Shown here: one piece after another, positions 9,582 to 18,621 of the stretch
How positions within the stretch are numbered: the stretch's first letter is position 1
Layout: each line of letters begins with the position of its first letter
Assembly (NCBI RefSeq): GCF_023716565.1
Contig: NZ_CP071849.1
Span: 682,001-746,000, forward strand
DNA: 64,000 bases
Direction: 5' to 3'
From: Vibrio sp. SCSIO 43136
GTDB taxonomy: Bacteria > Pseudomonadota > Gammaproteobacteria > Enterobacterales > Vibrionaceae
Position numbers and translations under genes: made by a program
Notes under the pieces: generated by a model
Database searches by the model: none
What the model was told of the DNA's origin: nothing
The model's input: the letters and a program-made list of their open reading frames with translations, nothing else

Positions 9582-10127
9582 TCAATTATGTTTCGTAGTT
9601 AATGTTACTATCCAACCCACAATAGTAGTGATTTCGGTTTGGCCGCCATCCATAAGTCGCATTGTTAGTCCTCCTAATAGAAGCGCATAAGCTTGGTCAA
9701 CATTTTCTTGATCAGTTAGTCGACTTAACTCTTCTCGAAATCGCTTGTGGGCCAACGCAAGCAGGTTATCTTGCTCGATTTGTTGATGGCTTTTACTCTT
9801 GGTGTAGTCGAGCAGTAGGGTCAGTTCTCCGCGAAAATGGGAATCGAGTGTGCTGATTAACAGGGTAAGCGCTTGCTCAGTGTTTTGAGGGATCTCCTCA
9901 CCATCCTCGAGGCCATAAATGGAGCTAGGGGCTAAGTATGCCTCGGTACTTGCTTTGAACAGTTCTTCTTTGCTTGGAAAATAATGATATAAAGCACTTT
10001 TTGAGATCCCTAAGGCTTCTGCAATTCCTCTCATTCCAAGGCCATTAAACCCATGCTGAGTGAATATTTGGATGGCTTTAGTCGCAAGCTCTTGGCGGTA
10101 AGCGTGGTGATCAACTATCTTGGGCAT
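9582..10127 (-). CDS. TetR/AcrR-family transcriptional regulator
   Basis: TetR-type repressor, 181 aa. The N-terminal HTH (about residues 10-55, with LGISKSALYHYFPSKEELF) is canonical; the helical C-terminal ligand domain is variable. It is divergent from an SDR gene, and three near-identical 14-bp dyads lie in the intergenic space, so autorepression and repression of the neighbour are likely. Inducer unknown. Confidence 0.92.
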   Translation of the reverse strand: MPKIVDHHAYRQELATKAIQIFTQHGFNGLGMRGIAEALGISKSALYHYFPSKEELFKASTEAYLAPSSIYGLEDGEEIPQNTEQALTLLISTLDSHFRGELTLLLDYTKSKSHQQIEQDNLLALAHKRFREELSRLTDQENVDQAYALLLGGLTMRLMDGGQTEITTIVGWIVTLTTKHN

Positions 10128-10143
10128 CTGTTACTTCCTTTAA

Positions 10144-10157
10144 AGTCCATGTGGACT
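10144..10157. promoter_or_regulatory. TetR operator candidate 1
   Basis: Perfect dyad AGTCCATGTGGACT, 17 bases upstream of the TetR gene start, placed to block the repressor's own transcript. Confidence 0.7.
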
Positions 10158-10198
10158 ATATTGTCCCTAATCAATGAAGTCTAGTGAGAATTTTATTT

Positions 10199-10212
10199 AG
10201 TCCATGTGGACT
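10199..10212. promoter_or_regulatory. TetR operator candidate 2
   Basis: Identical dyad AGTCCATGTGGACT, 55 bases centre-to-centre from copy 1, in the middle of the divergent region. Confidence 0.7.
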
Positions 10213-10254
10213 TTATACTTGACTGGTGAGAATTTGTTCCGTTATGATTTATTT

Positions 10255-10268
10255 AGACCAAGTGGTCT
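10255..10268. promoter_or_regulatory. TetR operator candidate 3
   Basis: Variant dyad AGACCAAGTGGTCT, 56 bases centre-to-centre from copy 2 and about 36 bases before the SDR start. The even spacing of three sites suggests cooperative repression. Confidence 0.65.
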
Positions 10269-10303
10269 TTATAAGCTTAGGGCTGATCTTATTGGAGGGC
10301 AGA

Positions 10304-11158
10304 ATGACAAAAGCAACAAAAGTACTGATCGCTGGTGCTACTGGTTACCTTGGGCAACACATTGTCGAACAGTTGACGCTAAACGGTGTTGATTTCGTAG
10401 CACTGGCCCGTAACAAAGCTAAATTAGTGCAAAAAGGCGTTGGTGCTGATCAGATTCTTGAAGTTGAAGTGACTGAAGCTGCTCAACTTGAAGGCGTATG
10501 CGATGATGTTGATGTGGTTATCTCATGTTTAGGCATTACTAGACAAAAAGATGGGTTAAGTTATATGGATGTAGATTACCAAGCTAATCTTAATTTGCTC
10601 CAACAAGCTGAAAAATCACGTGTGAAACGGTTTATCTATATATCAGCCTTCAAAGCGCAAGACCATCCGCACATACGTATATTGCGTGCAAAAGAAATGT
10701 TTGCATCTCGATTGCTTAGCTCGAGGATCCCGAATCCATGTGTCATTAGACCTAATGGTTTTTTTGCTGACCTAGAAGAGGTTTTTCGCATGGCGAGAGC
10801 AGGGAAAGTTTATCAATTTGGCCAAGGTGAAATGCAGATGAACCCGATTCATGGTCAAGACCTGGCCCAATTTTGTATCGAGCAAATAGGAACAGACCAA
10901 AGAGAGTTAGATGTCGGTGGGCCAGAGGTGCTTTCGCTACAACAGATTGCTCACTTGGCTTTTCAAGCTCAAAACATATCACCAGCGATACGAACATTGC
11001 CTGATGGCTTTCGTCGACTCCTACTCAAAATAATTCCTGTGCTACCAGAAAAATGGGTAGGACCTGCAGAGTTTTTTTTGACCATGATCGGCAGTAATGC
11101 AGTTGCTCCGTTATATGGGAAAATAACGCTGGCAGAGCATTTTGCCGATTTAAAATAG
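10304..11158 (+). CDS. SDR family NAD(P)-dependent oxidoreductase
   Basis: Extended/atypical SDR of 284 aa with the Rossmann motif GATGYLGQ near the N-terminus and an NmrA-like body (RFIYISAF; RPNGFF). The open frame extends to 10226, but ATG 10304 has GGAGGG ten bases upstream, and the extra 26 codons would run through the third TetR operator, so 10304 is the start. It is divergent from, and probably repressed by, the TetR gene. Substrate unknown; C-terminus has a hydrophobic stretch that may be amphipathic. Confidence 0.85.
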   Translation: MTKATKVLIAGATGYLGQHIVEQLTLNGVDFVALARNKAKLVQKGVGADQILEVEVTEAAQLEGVCDDVDVVISCLGITRQKDGLSYMDVDYQANLNLLQQAEKSRVKRFIYISAFKAQDHPHIRILRAKEMFASRLLSSRIPNPCVIRPNGFFADLEEVFRMARAGKVYQFGQGEMQMNPIHGQDLAQFCIEQIGTDQRELDVGGPEVLSLQQIAHLAFQAQNISPAIRTLPDGFRRLLLKIIPVLPEKWVGPAEFFLTMIGSNAVAPLYGKITLAEHFADLK

Positions 11159-11213
11159 TCATTTTTGAGCCCCAAAAACAGACTGATTTTGTTGGCTGAG
11201 ATCATTGGCATTT

Positions 11214-12968
11214 TTATTTTCTTAGTTGGAGTTTGGCAATGCGTTTACTAAGTGTATATATTCGCTTGAGCGCCTCGACCCATTCCATCTGGATTCTAAA
11301 TATATCTAGCCTTTGTTTACTCGCCTGTGAAAGCCGTTGTGCTTGAAGTTCTAAGATCGATTCCAGCAACACGTTAATCTCACGTTTAGCGTTAAGTACA
11401 TTGTCTGCGAGCTGACGATCGCCGCGGCGTATTGCATTGACACTGTCTAGTAATGCCTGATTTACTCTTTGGTGGGTGCGGTCAAGAGTTTTGCGCATTT
11501 CTGGGCTAGCTTTGATATCTGCGTCGAGTGCTTTGTAGCAAAGAGGTAGCAAAGAGTTAACGACTAAGTCTGCAACACTTTCGAGCTGATCCGTAATACT
11601 AACCAGTTTGATTTGATGGCGGCTTTGTTGTTTTGTCAGTGGGGATAAACGTAACTTACCTAAGTAAGAAAGAATTTTGGCATGTAAAATGTCGACCTCA
11701 TCTTCTAGTTTTTCTATCTCACGTAGCGTCTTACGCGTGGTGATTTTTTCCTGTTCGTTTTTGTGTTGACTGGCCAAGGGGGGAAGTTGATTGACCATGT
11801 TCGCCACTCGTCGACCTAATCGACCAATCTCTAGGTGGGTTTGTTCGAGTGCAATATCCGCAGTTTCCAAATACTCTTTTTTTATGTATTTAAGCTCTAT
11901 TTTTTGTTTTTCTTTTCTAGAAGAGTCGTGAGGCACTAGCTTTTTAACTGCAGTGACGAATAAAGCACTCATAGGAAGCATTATTAACGTGTTGGCAACA
12001 TTGAAAAGTGTATTGGCATTGGCTATCTGACGAGGTGTCTCAGCCGCTAAACGCTCCATTCCTAAAAGGTCGGCATAACTTGGGGAAATAGACGTTGCGA
12101 CTAATGCAATGAGTCCAATCATAGGCAGCCAGATAATCACCCCTGCGAGGTTAAATAAAAGGTGAATGGCGGAGGTCTGTTTCGCTTCAGTACTCTTACC
12201 TATCGCCGCTAGAAGTGCGGTCACACAAGTACCGATGTTCGCTCCCATCGACATCGCAATACCTGATTCAAGGGTTATGAACCCTTGGCTGGCCAGTACG
12301 ATGACAATACCTGTGGTAGCAGAAGAGGATTGGACCAATGCAGTAAATGTGGCTGCGAGTAAAATGGCAAAAATTGGATTGTCCATTTTGGCCATAAAGT
12401 CGATAAATGGGTCAAACACTCTTAGTGGAGACATGGCTTCACTCATCAGGTTCATGCCTAAAAACAGTAATCCTAGGCCAAAGATGATGTTGCCGTAGTT
12501 TTTGTTTTGTTGCTGCTTGGAAGCCATTTCAACCGCAAAGCCTAAGGCGATCATTGCCATGGCAGCTTTTGTGACTTTAAAGGCTATGATTTGAGCGGTG
12601 ATCGTGGTGCCTATATTCGCACCCATAATAACCCCTACGGCCTGGTTTAAAGACATCAAACCAGCGCTTACAAATCCAACGACTAATACTGTGGTGACCG
12701 ATGAAGATTGAATTACCGCAGTTAGGCCTGCTCCTGTAAATACCGAACTGATGCGTGTCTTGGTCAAAGTTGCCAATACCTGTTTCATACGACTGCCTGC
12801 AGTGCGCTTGAGCGCATTCGACATTTTTTCCATTCCGTATAAAAACATGGCGAGACCACCAAATAGGCCCATAAACATAGAAGCGTAGTTGAGTTCCTGA
12901 ATACTTGCATCAGCAGCAATAGATGGGAGAGGGAGAGTGAGGAAGGCGATGAGGTATTTTCTTTTCAT
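11214..12968 (-). CDS. Na/Pi cotransporter family protein (NptA/YjbB-like) with PhoU-like domain
   Basis: Inner-membrane protein of 584 aa. The N-terminal 340 residues hold the duplicated Na/phosphate cotransporter repeat (two QSSS motifs, TAVIQSSSVTTV and ALVQSSSATTG, and two GANIGT motifs), which form the ion/phosphate site of SLC34-like carriers. The C-terminal 200 residues are helical and charged, resembling PhoU. A short leader ending at SIAADA precedes the first helix. By family it moves phosphate with sodium, possibly exporting it as YjbB does. Monocistronic. Confidence 0.9.
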   Translation of the reverse strand: MKRKYLIAFLTLPLPSIAADASIQELNYASMFMGLFGGLAMFLYGMEKMSNALKRTAGSRMKQVLATLTKTRISSVFTGAGLTAVIQSSSVTTVLVVGFVSAGLMSLNQAVGVIMGANIGTTITAQIIAFKVTKAAMAMIALGFAVEMASKQQQNKNYGNIIFGLGLLFLGMNLMSEAMSPLRVFDPFIDFMAKMDNPIFAILLAATFTALVQSSSATTGIVIVLASQGFITLESGIAMSMGANIGTCVTALLAAIGKSTEAKQTSAIHLLFNLAGVIIWLPMIGLIALVATSISPSYADLLGMERLAAETPRQIANANTLFNVANTLIMLPMSALFVTAVKKLVPHDSSRKEKQKIELKYIKKEYLETADIALEQTHLEIGRLGRRVANMVNQLPPLASQHKNEQEKITTRKTLREIEKLEDEVDILHAKILSYLGKLRLSPLTKQQSRHQIKLVSITDQLESVADLVVNSLLPLCYKALDADIKASPEMRKTLDRTHQRVNQALLDSVNAIRRGDRQLADNVLNAKREINVLLESILELQAQRLSQASKQRLDIFRIQMEWVEALKRIYTLSKRIAKLQLRK

Positions 12969-13056
12969 AGGCTCACAAAGTTCAAGTCATATTTGTAAGT
13001 CTAGGACAGAAATGGGTTCAACCAGCGAGGTTGAACCTATTTAGGCTCGATTTTTA

Positions 13057-13299
13057 TCATTTCGGAACATTACGAATGAATCCTTGCCTAATGACAGCTT
13101 GTATCTTGAGACCCATATTGAATATCAATTGCACGATACCATGAAGCTCGGACATATCTTTACAACTGGCACTAATACATGTTCCGCTCGATATTTTTGT
13201 TACTGCTATGCCAGAGAAAGTTTGTTGCCAGTCGTCAGATAACTCTTCTTCCACATAGATGTAGTATAAACGTGGCGAGTCTTTGATTGAGGTATTCAT
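13057..13299 (-). CDS. Small hypothetical protein
   Basis: An 80-aa protein with no signal peptide or membrane helix, acidic in the first half with two Cys (ISSGTCISASCK). It starts 20 bases after the stop of the outer-membrane protein gene on the same strand, so it is probably the second gene of that operon. I do not recognise the family. Confidence 0.6.
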   Translation of the reverse strand: MNTSIKDSPRLYYIYVEEELSDDWQQTFSGIAVTKISSGTCISASCKDMSELHGIVQLIFNMGLKIQAVIRQGFIRNVPK

Positions 13300-13319
13300 C
13301 CAAATACCCTCCCATAAGA

Positions 13320-13886
13320 TTAAAAGTGATAGCCCACACTTGCTCCCCAGTTGAAACCACCAGCGTTTCTTTTGTCATCGTTAAGTTTGACGTCAACGTG
13401 AGAATAGCGAGCTTCTAGACCAAAAGACCAGTGCTCGGCATAAAGATAGTCGATGCCACCACCAATCCAATATCCAGTTCCTGTATCATCGTAGGTGTTT
13501 TTAATGCCAGCATCGAACGCTTGCAGTTCCGAATAGACTAAGCTGAGTCCACCACCAAAATAGGGGATCAAAGAGTCTGCTATAACTGCCGATTGCCATC
13601 TCAAGCCGATATTCATTTCAGCAACTGAAGTTAAGGCATTTCTGCCAGCGTCTTTGTGTTCGTGTCCACTCCCGTAGAGATCTATGGCAATGCCAACTGG
13701 AAGTGATGCGGGTTGGATCGTTGATAGAAATCCAATCGTATCCATTGAGTCATCTCTTCCCCAGTCATCATTGAGATTTTTCTTACCGAGCAAAAGTTTA
13801 ATGGATGAATGACCTGCCGAATAAGCAGGAGCTGCAGAAAGTAGTAGCGCCATTGTGACGGTAAAGATAGTAAAGTGATTGTTCAT
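13320..13886 (-). CDS. Outer-membrane beta-barrel protein
   Basis: A 188-aa exported protein: cleavable signal peptide (first ~23 residues ending AYSAG), then alternating amphipathic strands and a C-terminal aromatic residue (VGYHF), typical of small eight-stranded barrels (OmpW/YfaZ-like size). It is expressed with the small downstream gene. Its start codon follows directly on a hairpin whose T-run separates stem and ATG, and an 18-bp dyad shared with the promoter of the 17233 gene lies about 75 bases upstream. Role unknown. Confidence 0.8.
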   Translation of the reverse strand: MNNHFTIFTVTMALLLSAAPAYSAGHSSIKLLLGKKNLNDDWGRDDSMDTIGFLSTIQPASLPVGIAIDLYGSGHEHKDAGRNALTSVAEMNIGLRWQSAVIADSLIPYFGGGLSLVYSELQAFDAGIKNTYDDTGTGYWIGGGIDYLYAEHWSFGLEARYSHVDVKLNDDKRNAGGFNWGASVGYHF

Positions 13887-13890
13887 AAAA

Positions 13891-13934
13891 AGCCCTTAAG
13901 TTATCAAATGTTCAAGCTTGATTGCTTAAGGGCT
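13891..13934 (-). promoter_or_regulatory. Hairpin abutting the start codon of the outer-membrane protein gene
   Basis: Ten-base perfect arms (13891-13900 and 13925-13934) with a 24-base loop; on the minus strand the 3' arm contains AAGGG, the only Shine-Dalgarno candidate, followed by TTTTT and ATG. It could be the terminator of the upstream regulator gene, an attenuator, or an SD-sequestering element. Confidence 0.6.
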
Positions 13935-13961
13935 AGATTATTGGTGTTGGCAACTATCCAC

Positions 13962-13979
13962 ATCACCAAATGATGTGAT
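13962..13979. promoter_or_regulatory. 18-bp dyad shared with 17291-17308
   Basis: ATCACCAAATGATGTGAT, an ATCAC-N8-GTGAT dyad, matches 15 of 18 positions of the palindrome upstream of the membrane-protein/regulator operon. It sits just after the regulator's stop codon and upstream of the outer-membrane protein gene. Confidence 0.55.
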
Positions 13980-13992
13980 TTTGTCTCTGTGT

Positions 13993-16551
13993 TTAAGAAA
14001 GTATGTGAAGAGTTCGAGCTTTGTTAACTGCAGCTCGTCGATTAGTGACTCCAAGCTTCGAGTAGATATTTTTTGTATGAGTCCTAAGGGTATTTAGACT
14101 AATAAAGAGCTTGGTAGCGATTTGGGGGCCGCTAAGCTCAGTATCCAACCACTCAAGAACTTGAGACTCTTTTGCACTCAACGGCTCAACTAGCGTTTCC
14201 TTTGACCCCTTAATCGAGTTTTTTTGTGCAGCAAGTTGATGGCTTATGAAAAGGTCATGTACTTTTGAAAACAGTGATATCCATTCTGACCCATGATTCT
14301 GAGTGCACACTAATTTAGCAAGCTTAAGCAAATCTTCAGCTATTTTTTTTTCATCGCTACTAGTAGCCTCCAACGCATATAGGACTTTTTTTGTAAACTC
14401 TAAAATAGGCCAAGTATGCGTTGAAGGTGCCGTTTCAAATACCGCTATGACGTTTTTCAACTCACTAGGAGAGGCGATCGCATAAGCCATGTAGTAATAG
14501 CTGTGGGTATGCAGCGGAGCATTATAAGTATCGAGTGATTTAAACGGATCATTGCTACCTTGATTGAGCCTAATAATGTTAAGCCAAAATTGTGGCGGTC
14601 TGTGGCAAGGGTTGGGGGTTTCTGAATAGAGCAATTCAGCTTCATTCAGAAAGTGGATAGCTTCTTCGATACGATTCTCGGCTATTGCAATACGTCCGGC
14701 AACGAGCGGATATCGATATTTTGTTTCCTGCATAGCGCCTGATGTACCAAACTGTTTTGCGGTGTCGAGCAAATTTAGAGCGTTTTCTATTTCACCTCGT
14801 TCTATTTCGATTTCAGCAGACAGCAGATAGACATCTGCACTCCCTTCCACGATGTATTGGTTATCATGATCTACTTTTAGTATCGCTTCCTTGAGGACTG
14901 TTTGTGCTTTGCTCAACCAGCCAAACTGAAAATAAAAGTCTCCTAGCAAAAAGCGAGTCGTGATTTTTGCGCTGATATCTCCTGAACGGTCCATATTCGC
15001 AATAGCTGCTTTGAGGCTTTGTTCAGCTTGGGTGAGTTCGCCATCACGCCACAATGCTATGCCTTCAAGTGCTCTCGATGAACCTCGCCAGACCTGTTCT
15101 TGATGTGGAAGTACTTCTAGAGCAGTGCGAACATGTGTAAGCAGTTCCTTGGTTTGGCCCTGCGCTGCAAAAATATAGGCTTTCCCGACGCTAATAATTC
15201 CGAGAGCACTCTTTTCCCGGACAGTTAGCTGTTTGTTGGCATTTGCTAAATTGTTGTGTGTCGTTTCGAGAAGATACATGCCTCGTTCGGGATCACGATG
15301 TAACAGGTTCAAACTATAATATGACGACAAGACTGGGTAACGTTGAATGGTCGTGAGATCAAAACCACTTAACCAGTCTACTAGTTGTGAGTCATGAGAG
15401 TTTTCTCTTACCGCCGGCCAGAATTGTTCTATCAAGCTAAGTTGCTTGCATTCATCACTAAAAGTCGCGTATTGAACGGCTTCGGCTAGACGCCCTCGCT
15501 CCGCTAACCAGTTGGCTGACCGCCAAGTCAAGATTTTCATTCGATCTTTCGTGACCTGACAGTGAATACGCAAAACATCTGCAAATAAGTGATGGTAGCG
15601 ATACCAGCGTCTATCGCTATCAAGTGGAATGAGGAAAAGATTATTTGCGGTCAGGTAAGACAGCATTTCATTACTATCCTCTCGCTCGAGAATGTGGTCA
15701 CATAGTTCTGCGGATAGTTCTTTAAGGTAGAAAGTGTGGAGTAAAAAATCTCTTACATTGCTATCGAGTTTGGATAGAACTTGCTCAGTAAGGTAGTCGA
15801 TGACATAACTGTTGGAGCCCGAAAACTGGTTGATAAAGGTGCGAGGGTTTTCTGCATCTTTAAGTAATAAAGACACAAGTTGTAGCCCTACAGCCCAGCC
15901 TTCGGTGTGCCGATTGATAACGGTTACCTCTGCTGAATCAAGTTGAGTTTGAGATGCATATTTCAATACTTGCGCAGCCTCTAGATCAGTAAACCTCAGA
16001 TCCGCCGCCCGAATTTCTACGAGTTGGCCATATGCTCTTAACTTAGCGAGTGATAAGTGTGGGTCTGAGCGTGTGATGATTACCAGATGAACATTGCTTG
16101 GGGAATTAGCAATAAAAAGGTCCATCAGAGTATCGATGTCCGGGCAGCTTGCTAAGTGGTAGTCATCTAAGATTAGAGTGAAGTCGTTTTGATCGTAACT
16201 AAGCTCATTGACTAAGCTGGTGACTATCTCATTGCCATTAACTTGTTTAGGGCTCTGTACTTGATTCCAAGCTTCATTTGCTAAGGAGTGATCAGCCTCC
16301 CTAATAACAGCGACAAAATATTTGAGAAACGTGTCTGGGTTTTTGTCTTGGCTATCTAGAGATAACCAGCCATACCGTTGGTTATGTTCTCGACACCAAG
16401 CTGAAACCAATTGTGATTTACCAAAGCCAGCAGGAGCGGAGACTAGTGTCACTTTAGCCCGAGTAATTTGTTTCAGTTTGTGTGTTGCATGTTGCCTCAA
16501 AACATAATCAGCTCGAGGCTCTGGGATAAATAGTTTTGTCTTCATTATCAT
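13993..16551 (-). CDS. MalT-like ATP-binding LuxR-family regulator
   Basis: Large STAND-type regulator of 852 aa. Walker A (APAGFGKS, about residues 40-47) and a Walker B-like LILDDYH (about 135) form the nucleotide-binding module; the middle is a helical TPR/MalT-like sensor; a LuxR-type HTH occupies about 785-845 (SAKESQVLEWL ... GPQIATKLFISLNTLRTHTKNI). It starts 16 bases after the upstream membrane-protein gene, so the two are co-transcribed. MalT-type proteins activate on binding a ligand plus ATP; its signal is not maltose-specific by anything visible here. Likely targets are the flanking genes carrying the shared 18-bp dyad. Confidence 0.9.
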   Translation of the reverse strand: MIMKTKLFIPEPRADYVLRQHATHKLKQITRAKVTLVSAPAGFGKSQLVSAWCREHNQRYGWLSLDSQDKNPDTFLKYFVAVIREADHSLANEAWNQVQSPKQVNGNEIVTSLVNELSYDQNDFTLILDDYHLASCPDIDTLMDLFIANSPSNVHLVIITRSDPHLSLAKLRAYGQLVEIRAADLRFTDLEAAQVLKYASQTQLDSAEVTVINRHTEGWAVGLQLVSLLLKDAENPRTFINQFSGSNSYVIDYLTEQVLSKLDSNVRDFLLHTFYLKELSAELCDHILEREDSNEMLSYLTANNLFLIPLDSDRRWYRYHHLFADVLRIHCQVTKDRMKILTWRSANWLAERGRLAEAVQYATFSDECKQLSLIEQFWPAVRENSHDSQLVDWLSGFDLTTIQRYPVLSSYYSLNLLHRDPERGMYLLETTHNNLANANKQLTVREKSALGIISVGKAYIFAAQGQTKELLTHVRTALEVLPHQEQVWRGSSRALEGIALWRDGELTQAEQSLKAAIANMDRSGDISAKITTRFLLGDFYFQFGWLSKAQTVLKEAILKVDHDNQYIVEGSADVYLLSAEIEIERGEIENALNLLDTAKQFGTSGAMQETKYRYPLVAGRIAIAENRIEEAIHFLNEAELLYSETPNPCHRPPQFWLNIIRLNQGSNDPFKSLDTYNAPLHTHSYYYMAYAIASPSELKNVIAVFETAPSTHTWPILEFTKKVLYALEATSSDEKKIAEDLLKLAKLVCTQNHGSEWISLFSKVHDLFISHQLAAQKNSIKGSKETLVEPLSAKESQVLEWLDTELSGPQIATKLFISLNTLRTHTKNIYSKLGVTNRRAAVNKARTLHILS

Positions 16552-16567
16552 GAGTTAGAACTTTCCA

Positions 16568-17233
16568 TTACTCCGCCTGTTTCCATGCTGCAATTACGTT
16601 GGGCGAAACACAGTAAAGAAGCAAAAACCAGATTATCAGTGTTATACCAAATAGACTTGCTAAGGTTTCAGTGGAATCAAACAAGGTGCCAGTGCCCGTT
16701 GCTGCAATGAGGAGTCCTAGCCATTTAGTCAGGGTCGATAGCCCTTTGTGCTTTGGTAGCAATAGAGCAATGAGGGCCACCCAAACCGCTCCTATTAACT
16801 CATTGCCACCACCAATGCTTTCAAGCAATAGCTGACCTGTTATCCAAATCTGTGTTCCAAACTCTGGGTCGTTTGGATAAATATCCGCTACTTGATTTAA
16901 CAGTTCTATCGCTAGTCCGCCGCTTAGCAACATGAAGCCTGACCATATCCCTCCCATCACAAGTAGCCCGGTGGCCAAATGTGGAGAATGCTTTTTGGCG
17001 GTGATAAAAAGGTTAATTGTTAGAGACAGCAATGAAAGTCCAAACACAAGGTATATAACAATATGCCAACTAGAAAAATAAGCGCTATCCAACAGTATTC
17101 TCTCGAGGACCTGTTGCTCGGTGTATTGCTCGTCTTGAAGATAAGAGAACTTAGTGAGTAGCAATCCGATTCCATACCCAAAACAAGCACAATTTACGAG
17201 TAACGCTAAGCGGACCATAGTAGATGTATTCAT
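16568..17233 (-). CDS. Multi-pass membrane protein of unknown function
   Basis: A 221-aa inner-membrane protein with about six hydrophobic segments (near residues 6-26, 53-75, 87-108, 125-150, 160-172, 183-213). No catalytic motif seen. First gene of an operon with the MalT-like regulator, which begins 16 bases downstream. A 26-bp perfect palindrome lies 53 bases before its start. It might sense or transport the regulator's signal, but that is inference. Confidence 0.75.
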   Translation of the reverse strand: MNTSTMVRLALLVNCACFGYGIGLLLTKFSYLQDEQYTEQQVLERILLDSAYFSSWHIVIYLVFGLSLLSLTINLFITAKKHSPHLATGLLVMGGIWSGFMLLSGGLAIELLNQVADIYPNDPEFGTQIWITGQLLLESIGGGNELIGAVWVALIALLLPKHKGLSTLTKWLGLLIAATGTGTLFDSTETLASLFGITLIIWFLLLYCVSPNVIAAWKQAE

Positions 17234-17286
17234 GAAGTGCTCCTTGCAGAAATATTGAGCTACACACTATCGATGGTGAGGATTTA

Positions 17287-17312
17287 TTAAATCACCACAT
17301 GTGGTGATTTAA
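17287..17312. promoter_or_regulatory. 26-bp perfect palindrome, probable operator
   Basis: Self-complementary 26-mer with core ATCACCACATGTGGTGAT (17291-17308), between the divergent 17233 gene and the small ORF at 17319. Related to the dyad at 13962-13979, so the two probably bind the same regulator. Confidence 0.7.
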
Positions 17313-17318
17313 AAGCTA

Positions 17319-17552
17319 ATGCTGTTGGTTATTGTTACTGCTTTGCTTTTTAATGGAGCATCGGTAGCTATTGACACCAATCGTTGTGTCTCCACCACTC
17401 CCTATCTACATTTTCAATTGATGGATCGAGTCGATGTAAAGAAAGCGAAGGGTATACCTTGTGGTTTCGATCAGTATCTCGTCTGGAAAAATAGCAAGTG
17501 GGAGACGAGCATTGAAGGTATTCCAAGCAGCGCCTTTCCGCTCAAATTTTAG
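17319..17552 (+). CDS. Small exported protein candidate
   Basis: A 77-aa ORF with a hydrophobic start (MLLVIVTALLFNGASVA) that fits a signal peptide and two Cys in the mature part. Its ATG lies 7 bases after the 26-bp palindrome, with only AAAAG as a possible ribosome-binding site. It would be divergently controlled with the membrane-protein/regulator operon. Not recognised; could be a chance ORF. Confidence 0.45.
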   Translation: MLLVIVTALLFNGASVAIDTNRCVSTTPYLHFQLMDRVDVKKAKGIPCGFDQYLVWKNSKWETSIEGIPSSAFPLKF

Positions 17553-17573
17553 CTAATGTTATTTAGCCAACGC

Positions 17574-18485
17574 CTATCTTGCATTTGCTTGACCTAATTT
17601 AGGGTCGGTTTTTTTCTCTCGCTCCTGACTCAATAATACCCCAAAGAAAATAATCCCTATTGCTACCCATTGAGTAAAACCAAGGCGCTCGCCTAGAAGT
17701 AGCATCGAGAAAACCAAAGTAAAAGCAGGCAGCAAATTTATGTAACCCGCCGAAGTGGAGGCTTTAATGTGGGATAGAGAGTAGTTGTACAGTCCGTAGC
17801 CCCCCAAGGAAACAATCAGTCCCAAGTAAACAATGCTGGCTATTGCGATGTTGGATACATCGCTCGACCAACTTGAACTTAATGCGAGTGGTAAAAAGAA
17901 AATGGCACCAACAAAGCTTTGTAGCGCAGTTAAAACAAAAGCAGAATAGCGTTGTGTTAAGTGTTTAACCAGCAGGGTATAGCCTACTGCCGTCACCATG
18001 GCACCAAACTCGAGTAGATTACCTAACACAGGGTTAGGAGCTTGCTCGCTTTCTGAGCTGCTCATTGTCATCCAGACGACACCAATAACAGCGATGAATA
18101 GCCCCGCCCATTGACGTTTAGTATTACGTTCTTTTAGGAAAAAATAGGCAGCAACAGCAACCATCAATGGAAGCATGGCAGTGACCATTCCAGCTTGACC
18201 TGCACTGGTGTACCGCATTGCTTGAGCCTCGAATACGAAATACAGACACGGCTCAAAGAGCGCCATGCCTGCCAAAAGCTTCCAGTCACCAGTTTGGTAG
18301 TTGATCCCATGGCGGATCCACGGCCAAACCGCAAGAAATGCCAATGAGCCGATAACCATGCGCAGAAAAATAACAACCATGGGTGCAACTTCACCAACCG
18401 CTATTTTTAAAGCGATAAATGACGTAGCCCAAATAATTACAGCGGTGAGCACGGCAAGGTGAGCTTTGACGACTTTATTATCCAT
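17574..18485 (-). CDS. EamA/DMT-family transporter
   Basis: Inner-membrane exporter-type carrier of 303 aa with ten predicted helices arranged as two EamA repeats (WATSFIALK near the start of repeat 1; GAMVTAVGYTLLVKHL opening repeat 2). Family members export amino acids or metabolites. Monocistronic, with CTTAAGGAAA before the ATG. Substrate unknown. Confidence 0.9.
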   Translation of the reverse strand: MDNKVVKAHLAVLTAVIIWATSFIALKIAVGEVAPMVVIFLRMVIGSLAFLAVWPWIRHGINYQTGDWKLLAGMALFEPCLYFVFEAQAMRYTSAGQAGMVTAMLPLMVAVAAYFFLKERNTKRQWAGLFIAVIGVVWMTMSSSESEQAPNPVLGNLLEFGAMVTAVGYTLLVKHLTQRYSAFVLTALQSFVGAIFFLPLALSSSWSSDVSNIAIASIVYLGLIVSLGGYGLYNYSLSHIKASTSAGYINLLPAFTLVFSMLLLGERLGFTQWVAIGIIFFGVLLSQEREKKTDPKLGQANAR

Positions 18486-18621
18486 TGCATTTCCTTAAGA
18501 CCAATCCATGGTGAAACTACCGAGATCGAGGCAATAACAAATTTCGAAAATGGCAGCTAGATTCGAACCATACATTTAACCGTGTTGTTAAGTCGAGTAG
18601 AAACTAACTCAAGGGCAAGAT

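Noticed and set aside
10226..10303. N-terminal extension of the SDR gene
   Set aside because: The strong GGAGGG lies just before ATG 10304 and the extra codons pass through a TetR operator.
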